Origin: Pedobacter cryoconitis
GTDB taxonomy: Bacteria > Bacteroidota > Bacteroidia > Sphingobacteriales > Sphingobacteriaceae
Reading direction: 5' to 3'
Length of the DNA: 64,000 nt
Assembly: GCF_014200595.1 (NCBI RefSeq)
Contig: NZ_JACHCG010000001.1
Span: 124,001 to 188,000 of the forward strand
Below the pieces are notes generated by a model, which did not search any database, was not told where the DNA came from, and saw nothing but the letters and a program-made list of their open reading frames with translations. The position numbers and the translations under genes are program-made. Below, piece by piece: positions 53,654 through 60,718 of the stretch (position 1 is its first letter; every line of letters starts with the position of its first letter).

Positions 53654-53665
53654 ATTTTCGTTATA

Positions 53666-53673
53666 CAAATATA
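53666..53673 (-). promoter_or_regulatory. -7 promoter element for the pirin operon
   Basis: TATATTTG on the minus strand is a perfect TAnnTTTG match 79 bp upstream of the pirin ATG. Confidence 0.55.
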
Positions 53674-53738
53674 CCTTGAACCGCGGCCGCATCAGTTGAT
53701 GTAGGATAAGAAGTGTCATGCCCGTACAGAATTGTTTT

Positions 53739-53746
53739 TATCTTTG
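53739..53746 (+). promoter_or_regulatory. -7 element 4 nt before the start codon (predicted leaderless)
   Basis: TATCTTTG is a perfect TAnnTTTG match. TAAT separates it from the ATG at 53751, so the mRNA should start at the AUG. Confidence 0.6.
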
Positions 53747-53750
53747 TAAT

Positions 53751-55763
53751 ATGAACCTGGAACCTAATAGTTTAATCCGCGCCTCTTCGCCTTACCTTTT
53801 GCAGCATGCTTATAATCCTGTAAACTGGTATGAATGGGGGGAAGAAGCGTTAGCAAAAGCAAAGCAGGAAAACAAACTGATTCTGGTCAGTATTGGTTAT
53901 TCTGCGTGCCACTGGTGCCATGTAATGGAACGGGAGAGCTTTGAGTTACATGAAGTAGCAGAGGTGATGAACAAACATTTTGTTTGTATAAAAGTAGACC
54001 GGGAAGAAAGACCTGATATTGATCAGATCTATATGCTGGCTATCCAGTTGATGACTGGCAGCGGGGGCTGGCCACTAAATTGTATTTGTTTACCAGATCA
54101 GCGGCCAATTTATGGAGGTACCTATTTTAAGAAAGAAGACTGGATCAATATTTTATTAAATGTTGCTGATTTATGGCAAACTGAACCGGGTAAAGCAGAA
54201 CAATATGCTGTTCAGCTAACTGAAGGTATCCGCAACTCAGAGAAAGTTATCCCGAATATCAGAACGACACCCTATACAGAAAAAGACTTACAGGATATTA
54301 CTACACCCTGGAAACGTAATTTCGATATGATAGACGGCGGCTATAACAGGGCGCCTAAATTTCCCTTACCAAATAACTGGCAGTTTTTACTGCGTTACAG
54401 TCATTTAATGAAAGAGAACGCAACCCATGTTTCTACGCTGCTGACTTTGGAAAAGATGGCTTTTGGCGGGATTTATGATCAGATAGGTGGAGGCTTCGCC
54501 AGGTATTCGGTAGATGGCAACTGGCACGTACCTCACTTTGAAAAGATGTTGTATGATAATGCACAGCTGATCAGTTTATATGCAGAAGCTTATCAGTTTT
54601 CGGGTATTCAATTGTTTAAAGAAGTGGCTATAGAATCCATTACCTGGATTGAACGCGAAATGACTTCTCCCGAAGGGTTATTTTACTCTGCATTGGATGC
54701 CGACAGCGAAGGAGTAGAAGGTAAATTCTATGTATGGGATTTATTGGAATTTGAAAAAATACTGGGTGCTGATGCCGCATTACTGGCGGATTATTTCAAT
54801 GTGACCGCACAGGGGAACTGGGAAGAGGAAGAAATTAATATTCTGTTAAGAAAATATACACCAGAAGAATACGCAGAATTAAAGGGTATTCCAATTGCTG
54901 AGTTTACAACGAAGTTAAACCTTGCTAAAGAGAAATTACTGGCGGTACGGAGTAAAAGAATGCATCCGGGCTTAGATGATAAGTGTTTGACTGCATGGAA
55001 TGCGATGATGATTAAAGCATTGGCAGAAAGCAGCCAGATCTTTGACCGGGAAGAGTTTTACCTGGCTGCAAAAAAAGCGGCAGATTTTATTCTGGCTAAC
55101 CTGACAGCAGAGAATGGGGGATTGTACCGGAATTATAAGCATAATAAGGCCTCGATTACAGGTTTCCTTGATGATTATGCTTTCTTTATCGCTGCATTAT
55201 TAGCTTTATATGAGGCTGATTTTGAAGACCGCTGGTTATTGGAAGCAAAGAAGCTGACGGATTGGGTGTTAAGCAATTTCCGTGATCTGGACAGCCCGAT
55301 GTTATTTTATACGCCAGCAAACGGGGAGTCGCTGATTGCACGTAAGCATGAGATTATGGACAATGTGATTCCTGCTGCGAACTCTGTGATGGCACAGAAT
55401 TTAAAACATATGGGCTTATTATTTGATGAGATAAGATATACTGAAAGAGCAGATGCAATGCTCGCTGCGGTGCATCCCCAAATTAAAACTTATGGCTCTG
55501 CTTATTCGAACTGGGCGATCCAGATGATGAATGAAGTGTTTGGAATTAATGAAATCGCATTAACCGGAGATTCCATCACCCAGGTAAGGAAAGGGCTGAA
55601 TGAGAGGTACATCCCAAACAAAATTATATTAGGAGGAACAAATTCTGTACTTCCTTTGTTAAAAGATAAGCAAAGCATTGAAACAAAAATCTATATTTGC
55701 CGAAATAAATCATGTCAGCTGCCTGTAACAACAGTTGAAGAAGCATTAAAATTAATTAACTAA
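53751..55763 (+). CDS. DUF255 thioredoxin-domain protein (YyaL type)
   Basis: A 670-residue protein. The N-terminal thioredoxin-like DUF255 domain starts [18 protein letters not shown] and has the Cys pair in [14 protein letters not shown], then [11 protein letters not shown] and GGWPLNC. Residues 200-600 form an (alpha/alpha) barrel of the six-hairpin glycosidase type with [18 protein letters not shown] repeats. The human relative is SPATA20; function is unknown in all. The frame is open 33 bases upstream, but the ATG at 53751 is chosen because a perfect -7 element lies at 53739-53746, inside the longer version. The SlyD gene follows 11 bp later. Confidence 0.9.
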   Translation: MNLEPNSLIRASSPYLLQHAYNPVNWYEWGEEALAKAKQENKLILVSIGYSACHWCHVMERESFELHEVAEVMNKHFVCIKVDREERPDIDQIYMLAIQLMTGSGGWPLNCICLPDQRPIYGGTYFKKEDWINILLNVADLWQTEPGKAEQYAVQLTEGIRNSEKVIPNIRTTPYTEKDLQDITTPWKRNFDMIDGGYNRAPKFPLPNNWQFLLRYSHLMKENATHVSTLLTLEKMAFGGIYDQIGGGFARYSVDGNWHVPHFEKMLYDNAQLISLYAEAYQFSGIQLFKEVAIESITWIEREMTSPEGLFYSALDADSEGVEGKFYVWDLLEFEKILGADAALLADYFNVTAQGNWEEEEINILLRKYTPEEYAELKGIPIAEFTTKLNLAKEKLLAVRSKRMHPGLDDKCLTAWNAMMIKALAESSQIFDREEFYLAAKKAADFILANLTAENGGLYRNYKHNKASITGFLDDYAFFIAALLALYEADFEDRWLLEAKKLTDWVLSNFRDLDSPMLFYTPANGESLIARKHEIMDNVIPAANSVMAQNLKHMGLLFDEIRYTERADAMLAAVHPQIKTYGSAYSNWAIQMMNEVFGINEIALTGDSITQVRKGLNERYIPNKIILGGTNSVLPLLKDKQSIETKIYICRNKSCQLPVTTVEEALKLIN

Positions 55764-55774
55764 ATAAGATTCCA

Positions 55775-56275
55775 ATGAGTATTAAACCCAATACAGTAGT
55801 TTCATTAACGTACGAACTGCATACGACTAATGAAGAGGGACAACAAGTTTTCGTAGAAAAAGCTGATGAGCAAAATGCATTGGTATTCTTATACGGTGCA
55901 GGTATGATGTTGCCTAAATTTGAAGAGCATTTAACTGGATTAAATGTTGGTGACGAATATAAATTTGAGTTGAGTGCAGCTGATGGTTACGGAGATTTAG
56001 ATCCGGGAGCTTTCGCTGACTTACCAAAAGATATGTTCAAAGAAGTTGACCTGCCTAATGTAGGTGATGTTATTCCTTTACAGGATAACGAAGGAAATCA
56101 CTTCAGAGCAGGTGTTACTGCTATTCATGATACTACTATTTCAGTAGATTTGAACCACCCTATGGCTGGTAAAAACCTGATTTTTGGTGGTAAGATCCTT
56201 TCGGTACGTGAAGCAACTGAAGAAGAATTAAGTCACGGTCATGCACATGGTGCTGATGGACACGCAGGACACTAA
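55775..56275 (+). CDS. SlyD-like FKBP-type peptidyl-prolyl isomerase
   Basis: A 166-residue FKBP with the IF-chaperone insertion of the SlyD group. Marks are TVVSLTYELHTTNEEGQQVF, cut at 20, then VFLYGAGMMLPKFEEHLTGL and a DLNHPMAGKNLIFGGKILSV end. The C-terminus is His-rich (GHAHGADGHAGH), fitting metal binding as in E. coli SlyD, where the tail binds nickel and zinc. It is co-transcribed with the DUF255 gene (11-bp gap) and sits next to the zinc-regulator block on the far side of a shared terminator. Confidence 0.92.
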   Translation: MSIKPNTVVSLTYELHTTNEEGQQVFVEKADEQNALVFLYGAGMMLPKFEEHLTGLNVGDEYKFELSAADGYGDLDPGAFADLPKDMFKEVDLPNVGDVIPLQDNEGNHFRAGVTAIHDTTISVDLNHPMAGKNLIFGGKILSVREATEEELSHGHAHGADGHAGH

Positions 56276-56292
56276 TCCTGATAAGTTATACT

Positions 56293-56331
56293 AAAAAAGG
56301 TGCGGAGGTTTTAACTTCCGCACCTTTTTTT
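56293..56331. terminator. Bidirectional terminator
   Basis: An 18-base stem including GGTGCGGAGGTT/AACTTCCGCACC (one G-T pair) and A/T runs, with a 2-base loop, between the convergent SlyD and Fur-family genes. Confidence 0.9.
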
Positions 56332-56339
56332 ATGGCTTT

Positions 56340-56771
56340 CTAATTCTTTTTAACTTCAAGGTTACACTTTTCACAGGTTCCGTAAGCAGTTGTGTTTACT
56401 GTTTTAGCTGTAAACCCTTTTGGCATTGTGCTATGTGGTACTGCAACATCCAGACAGTATATTTTATTGCAGGTGGTACAGTTAAAGTGAATGTGTTCAT
56501 CGTGGTGATGCTCTGCTGAGCATGAAGAAGAACAGATTGCATAATTAGCCGTTCCGTTCATATCCATAATCCGGTGCAGAATTCCTTTATCCTCATAAAT
56601 GTTTAAGATGCGGTAAAGTGTTACCCTGTCAATTTCTTTGCCGAGCTTTTTTTCCAGTTCAGGTTGTGAAATGGCGACAGTATCTAAAGCTATCTCTTCT
56701 AAAACACGAACTCTTTGTTTGGTATGTTTTAGTGCGTGTTCTTTGAGTATGTTAGTTGGATCGATTTTCAT
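56340..56771 (-). CDS. Fur-family regulator, probably Zur
   Basis: A 143-residue metal-dependent repressor. The N-terminal winged helix has KHTKQRVRVLEEIALD and DRVTLYRILNIYEDKGI; the C-terminal part has the ligand-rich SAEHHHDEHIHF and two CxxC pairs (CTTC, CEKC), the latter forming a structural zinc site. The identity as Zur rests on context: it is the last gene of an operon with an ABC system carrying a His-rich loop and diverging from a COG0523 GTPase. Fur, Nur or PerR roles are possible. It lies 5 bp after the upstream gene. Confidence 0.85.
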   Translation of the reverse strand: MKIDPTNILKEHALKHTKQRVRVLEEIALDTVAISQPELEKKLGKEIDRVTLYRILNIYEDKGILHRIMDMNGTANYAICSSSCSAEHHHDEHIHFNCTTCNKIYCLDVAVPHSTMPKGFTAKTVNTTAYGTCEKCNLEVKKN

Positions 56772-56776
56772 GTTCG

Positions 56777-57226
56777 TTAAATTGACTTTGCATTCACTAG
56801 CGCTATTGGTGGATTATCCATTGCATTTCCGGTGCTTAGTTTCAGCGTTCCTTTAATGGTTATAGTTTGATAGGTGAATTTAATCGGTTCAGCAAGCTCA
56901 ACCATCACCATAATGGGTACGCCATTTTTCCCGCAGAAATAACACTGGTTAATCGGAAGGGTCGAAAGCATAAATTTAGTTTGTTTCATCCCGTCTTTAA
57001 TCGGGACTAAATATCCTTCCAGTTCAAATGGTTTATTCGCGTATTTTTTAATATCGGCATTGTAAATGGCATACATCTGTGTATCCTTCACAATTTTAAA
57101 ATCTACTCCTCCGATCACGTCCCAATTAGAAGAGCTGATCTGATCATTGGGATTATGCTGAGCTTTCACTGCAAAACCTGAAAGTAGTAAAAATATAATA
57201 AGCAGTGGTTTCATTCGTATGTTCAT
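56777..57226 (-). CDS. Small exported CxxC protein (DUF3299-like)
   Basis: A 149-residue protein with a signal peptide (about residues 1-22, ending VKAQ). The middle reads FELEGYLVPIKDGMKQTKFM and LSTLPINQCYFCGKNGVPIM, where the Cys pair in QCYFCGK is notable. The string GYLVP and the strand pattern recall DUF3299; I hold this as likely, not certain. It lies between the permease (2-bp gap) and the Fur-family gene (5-bp gap). A periplasmic metal-handling role is inferred from position. The ATG at 57226 could be replaced by the Met four codons later. Confidence 0.72.
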   Translation of the reverse strand: MNIRMKPLLIIFLLLSGFAVKAQHNPNDQISSSNWDVIGGVDFKIVKDTQMYAIYNADIKKYANKPFELEGYLVPIKDGMKQTKFMLSTLPINQCYFCGKNGVPIMVMVELAEPIKFTYQTITIKGTLKLSTGNAMDNPPIALVNAKSI

Positions 57227-57228
57227 AT

Positions 57229-58458
57229 TTAGTTTTTAGACAATATCTTAGAGATATTTGACCGGTAAGCCTGCAAGGCAGGGATTACAGCTGCAAATAT
57301 ACCAATCGCCAGCCCGGCAACAAATAAATAAATTTCATCTTTCAGCAGGATGAAGCCACTTAACCTGGCCTGACTGCTTTCCTGATAGTTTCCAATGAGT
57401 TGCAGGACTAAATGTCCCAAAACCATTCCAATAATTGTACCAGCTAAAGTAAGCAGGATTCCTTCAAAAATCACAATGCAGAATAACTGGCTTCTGGAGG
57501 CGCCCAATGTCCGCATAATGGCCAGATCATAACTTCTTTCTTTTAGAGAGTTGTATAGATTGACAAACACACTGATGGCAGCGATAAGCATAATCAGGGC
57601 GGCAAACCATTTTAAGGTATCTACACCAACACCAATTAGTGAGAATAAGCGGGTGCTTTCCATTGCAGGGGAGGCAGCTTGCAGGTTGGTAGATTGATTG
57701 ACCATCCTTGGAAACATCACTACAGACATCGGAGACCTGTATTGGATGAGCAATGCTGTAATTTCCTTTTCATCACTGTGACCGGTCTGATCAGGCCGGT
57801 GATTTTTATGGTCATGATGTTCTGCGGCTTCTTCTTTTTCATGGTCTTCGTGCATTTTCCATACGCTGGAAATATTTGTCAGGATCAGGTTGTCTGTGAC
57901 ATTCCCCTGAGGGGCTAAAATTCCTACTACTTTATAGGCATGCGTTTTATGAATGTCTGAGCTGCCTGTAAGTCCATGGGCACCGAAAAAAGTATCTCCG
58001 ATTTTTAGTTTCTGATTGATGGCAACGGTTGAGCCTATGGTGACTTCAAAATCAGCCTTCCAGAATTTGCCTGTACTGGTTTTTAGTTTATAGATACTCA
58101 CGAAATTGCTATCTGTACCCACGATTCTGATACCCTGGTAATTATCGCCCTGCGCTAAGGGAACAGCTTTTTTAACAAAGGGACTGCGCGCTAATTCCTG
58201 TGCTTCTTTCAAAGGAATGTTTCCGGTAGGAAAGTCGATATAATAAATGCTGCTCAGGATTAGTTGCAGCGGACTGCCTTTGGCACCAACCACCAGGTCA
58301 ATGTCTTTAGCATTGTTATCCAGTTTCTCACCGATTTGTGTGGAGGCTAAAAGTAAAATTGTCAATATACCCGTACCAAAGGCAATGAGCATAATATTTA
58401 ATGCGGAGGATAATGGTTTAGACCATAGACTTTTCCAGCTGATTTTTAATGGGCTCAT
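57229..58458 (-). CDS. FtsX-like ABC permease with a histidine-rich loop
   Basis: A 409-residue MacB/LolC-type permease: one helix near residues 20-40, a large periplasmic domain and three C-terminal helices (about 275-400). The core motif near the third helix is SYDLAIMRTLGASRSQLF, typical of FtsX-like permeases. Inside the periplasmic domain residues 203-227 contain seven His (H203, 206, 214, 215, 217, 220, 227) with many Glu/Asp, a likely zinc-binding loop. Its start overlaps the ATPase stop by 4 bp. Together they form a type VII ABC system, which moves lipids or proteins mechanically rather than ions in known cases. Confidence 0.86.
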   Translation of the reverse strand: MSPLKISWKSLWSKPLSSALNIMLIAFGTGILTILLLASTQIGEKLDNNAKDIDLVVGAKGSPLQLILSSIYYIDFPTGNIPLKEAQELARSPFVKKAVPLAQGDNYQGIRIVGTDSNFVSIYKLKTSTGKFWKADFEVTIGSTVAINQKLKIGDTFFGAHGLTGSSDIHKTHAYKVVGILAPQGNVTDNLILTNISSVWKMHEDHEKEEAAEHHDHKNHRPDQTGHSDEKEITALLIQYRSPMSVVMFPRMVNQSTNLQAASPAMESTRLFSLIGVGVDTLKWFAALIMLIAAISVFVNLYNSLKERSYDLAIMRTLGASRSQLFCIVIFEGILLTLAGTIIGMVLGHLVLQLIGNYQESSQARLSGFILLKDEIYLFVAGLAIGIFAAVIPALQAYRSNISKILSKN

Positions 58459-59084
58459 TTTAGTTCGTAAGTATTGGTAAATGCATCTTTAACTCTTTTA
58501 TCATGGGTAGCTACAATTAATGTGGCCTGATTTAAGCCGGATTGTTGCAGCAATAGTTCAAGCACAGCCTGCGCATTTTTATCGTCCAGACTGGAAGTCG
58601 GCTCATCAGCAATTAATAGAGCTGGTTTATTGATTACCGCCCTTGCGATAGAAACTCTTTGCAGTTGCCCCTGACTTAATTCACTGGGGTAACTGTTTTT
58701 CTTATCCGCTATGCCTAATGAGGTTAAGACTTCGTTTACTCTTTTCAGATTTTCGGGAAGACGGGCAAAACTCTGGGCCATAACCAGGTTTTCTGCAATA
58801 GTCAGACTTTTGATTAAATGAGGACGCTGAAAGATGATCCCTATATTTCTTCCTCTAAACTGATCGAGTTCGCGGGAGGACAGGGAATAGATTGAGGTAC
58901 CATCCATATTTACTGCGCCGGCAGCTGGTTTTAATATCCCGGTTAGGATGTGCAGCAGTGTCGTTTTTCCGCTGCCCGATTCCCCTAAGAGTAACCATTG
59001 TTCGCCATTATTGATTTCCCAGTCTTTAAAGCTAATGCGGTGGGCATTGCCGTAACTGTGTGAAACTGATTTGATGGATATCAT
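58455..59084 (-). CDS. ABC transporter ATPase (LolD/MacB type)
   Basis: A 209-residue ATPase. Walker A is GESGSGKTTLLH, the signature is LSQGQLQRVSIARAV, Walker B is ALLIADEPTSSLD and the switch His is in IVATHDKRV. The size and sequence match LolD/FtsE-like subunits that partner FtsX-like permeases. It is the first gene of the operon: a zinc-type operator and a perfect -7 element lie 25-56 bp upstream, and its stop overlaps the permease start by 4 bp. Confidence 0.92.
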   Translation of the reverse strand: MISIKSVSHSYGNAHRISFKDWEINNGEQWLLLGESGSGKTTLLHILTGILKPAAGAVNMDGTSIYSLSSRELDQFRGRNIGIIFQRPHLIKSLTIAENLVMAQSFARLPENLKRVNEVLTSLGIADKKNSYPSELSQGQLQRVSIARAVINKPALLIADEPTSSLDDKNAQAVLELLLQQSGLNQATLIVATHDKRVKDAFTNTYELK

Positions 59085-59108
59085 TTATAGGAGTCTGTTT
59101 AATTTTAA

Positions 59109-59116
59109 CAAAAGTA
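59109..59116 (-). promoter_or_regulatory. -7 promoter element for the ABC-fur operon
   Basis: TACTTTTG on the minus strand is a perfect TAnnTTTG match 24 bp upstream of the ATPase ATG. The operator at 59118-59140 directly adjoins it upstream. Confidence 0.6.
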
Positions 59117-59117
59117 C

Positions 59118-59140
59118 TATATGCAAGTTTATTGCATATA
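59118..59140. promoter_or_regulatory. Operator box 1 (TGCAA-N5-TTGCA)
   Basis: TATATGCAA-GTTTA-TTGCATATA is a perfect 9-base inverted repeat spanning the -7/-33 spacer of the ABC operon promoter, where a repressor would block RNA polymerase. Confidence 0.7.
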
Positions 59141-59216
59141 GAATATGTGTAAAGAGTTTGCTACTGCATTTGAATAGGTAAACGCGCTGTTTTAAGGATT
59201 GTTATCTCCTGGTAAA

Positions 59217-59243
59217 TATAAATGCAATTATATTGCATTTATA
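59217..59243. promoter_or_regulatory. Operator box 2 (TGCAA-N5-TTGCA)
   Basis: TATAAATGCAA-TTATA-TTGCATTTATA is a perfect 11-base inverted repeat just upstream of the GTPase -7 element. It has the 19-bp core AATGCAAT-N3-ATTGCATT typical of Fur-family boxes. Confidence 0.75.
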
Positions 59244-59253
59244 TTGTTTATTC

Positions 59254-59261
59254 TATATTTG
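59254..59261 (+). promoter_or_regulatory. -7 promoter element for the COG0523 GTPase gene
   Basis: TATATTTG is a perfect TAnnTTTG match. It is flanked by operator box 2 upstream and overlaps box 3 downstream. The leader would be about 25 nt. Confidence 0.65.
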
Positions 59262-59274
59262 CAACTTGATTGCA
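59260..59274. promoter_or_regulatory. Operator box 3 (TGCAA-N5-TTGCA)
   Basis: TGCAA-CTTGA-TTGCA has perfect half sites and overlaps the -7 element and the expected transcription start of the GTPase gene. Confidence 0.65.
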
Positions 59275-59291
59275 TTAAATATACACATAAA

Positions 59292-60497
59292 ATGAAGACT
59301 AAACTATTACCTGTAACTGTACTCAGCGGATTTCTTGGAAGTGGGAAAACCACTTTGTTAAATCATATTCTCCATAACAAACAAAACTTACGGGTGGCGT
59401 TGATAGTCAATGATATGGGCGAAATAAATATTGATGCGAATGCGGTTCACCGGGAAAATATGTTATCCCGGACGGAAGAGAAATTGGTAGAAATGAGTAA
59501 TGGTTGTATTTGCTGCACGCTGCGGGAAGATTTGATTGCTGAGGTAGAGAAGCTTGCGAAAGAAGACCGGTTTGATTACCTGATTATTGAAAGTACAGGG
59601 ATTTCTGAGCCTGTCCCGGTGGCACAAACTTTCAGTTATGTGGATCTTGCCATGAATATTGACTTAAGTAAGTTTAGTAAACTGGATACAATGGTAACTG
59701 TGGTAGACTGTTTTAATTTTAAGAAAGATTTTGGGACGAATGAATTACTGGTAGACAGGGGATGGGTGGATGATACCGCAGACAGGCGGACTATTGTCAA
59801 TTTGTTAACGGATCAGATTGAGTTTGCGAATGTGATTATCCTGAATAAAACAGACCTGGTTTCTGCGGAAGATTTATTGCTGTTGAAAGCTGTGATCCGG
59901 AAATTGAATCCTTCGGCCAGATTAATTGATACTTCTTTTAGCAAGGTTGATTTGAAAGAAATACTAAATACTGGTTTGTTTGATTTTGATGAGGCTTCAC
60001 AAGGGGCTGGCTGGATTAAAGAGCTAAATGCAGAACATCTGCCCGAAACTGAAGAATATGGGATCAGCAGCACGGTATTCCGTTCTTCCAAACCTTTTCA
60101 TCCAGAACGTTTATGGGATTACCTGACTAAACAGTTTCCTCCGAATGTGATCAGAACGAAAGGGTTGTTTTGGTTAGCGCCTATGCCAGACCGTGCTTTG
60201 AACTTTTCACAGGCGGGCGGATCACTGCGGATTGAGAGTGCTGGAACATGGTGGGCGAGTATGTTGCCATCTGAAAGATTGAATTACCAGGATTTTACGG
60301 AGAATAAAAAGGAAATTGAGAACCGCTGGGATGTGAATTATGGTGACCGGATGAATGAATTGGTATTTATTGCGCAGGATCTTCAGAAAGAGCAATTACA
60401 CCAGGACTTAAATACTTGTTTGCTGACTGTAGAAGAAGAGCTTCAGCGGAAGAACAAAGAAGTATTTGCTAATCCTTTTGAAAAAGTAATTCAGTAA
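59292..60497 (+). CDS. COG0523/CobW-family GTPase, probable zinc chaperone
   Basis: A 401-residue G3E GTPase. Walker A is GFLGSGKT (from residue 13), the metal motif is CICC (Cys72, 74, 75) in MSNGCICCTLREDL, and the guanine loop is LNKTD. The C-terminal CobW domain (from about 285) ends with WDVNYGDRMNELVFI. COG0523 proteins under Zur control deliver zinc to client enzymes during shortage. Here the operators next to its promoter support that use. The frame is open 93 bases further upstream, through the operators, so the ATG at 59292 is the real start. Confidence 0.91.
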   Translation: MKTKLLPVTVLSGFLGSGKTTLLNHILHNKQNLRVALIVNDMGEINIDANAVHRENMLSRTEEKLVEMSNGCICCTLREDLIAEVEKLAKEDRFDYLIIESTGISEPVPVAQTFSYVDLAMNIDLSKFSKLDTMVTVVDCFNFKKDFGTNELLVDRGWVDDTADRRTIVNLLTDQIEFANVIILNKTDLVSAEDLLLLKAVIRKLNPSARLIDTSFSKVDLKEILNTGLFDFDEASQGAGWIKELNAEHLPETEEYGISSTVFRSSKPFHPERLWDYLTKQFPPNVIRTKGLFWLAPMPDRALNFSQAGGSLRIESAGTWWASMLPSERLNYQDFTENKKEIENRWDVNYGDRMNELVFIAQDLQKEQLHQDLNTCLLTVEEELQRKNKEVFANPFEKVIQ

Positions 60498-60552
60498 TTA
60501 TTGTTCAGTAGCCTGCGTTCGTAATAAATTGGTTACGGGCTTATGTTATTAA

Positions 60553-60578
60553 TGCAATATAGTTGCAATTGTGTTGCG
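60553..60578. promoter_or_regulatory. Overlapping operator boxes 4 and 5
   Basis: TGCAA-TATAG-TTGCA (60553-60567) is exact; it overlaps TGCAA-TTGTG-TTGCG (60564-60578), which has one mismatch. The pair adjoins a perfect -7 element upstream of the esterase gene. Confidence 0.65.
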
Positions 60579-60585
60579 TTAGTAT

Positions 60586-60593
60586 TATATTTG
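60586..60593 (+). promoter_or_regulatory. -7 promoter element upstream of the esterase gene
   Basis: TATATTTG is a perfect TAnnTTTG match, 8 bp after operator boxes 4/5 and 126 bp before the esterase ATG. Confidence 0.6.
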
Positions 60594-60617
60594 ATCTTCA
60601 TTATTTAGTTAATAGGT

Positions 60618-60661
60618 AAGCACCTGTAACGGGATTCATCACCCTGTTACGGTGCTTTTAA
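60618..60661 (+). terminator. Terminator-like hairpin in the esterase leader
   Basis: AAGCACC pairs with GGTGCTT, and inside it TAAC-GGG pairs with CCC-GTTA with small bulges; TTTTA and then AATTTT follow. It lies only about 20 nt after the expected transcription start of the -7 element at 60586, so that promoter would give a short RNA unless the hairpin is bypassed. It could instead serve the GTPase gene upstream. Confidence 0.6.
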
Positions 60662-60718
60662 ATTTTAATATCGGATCGTACGCGTATATTAGGGGTTTAA
60701 TCAATTCTCTAAATCGTT

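Noticed and set aside
59199..59291. N-terminal extension of the COG0523 GTPase
   Set aside because: The extra codons run through two operators and the -7 element, so they cannot be in the main mRNA.
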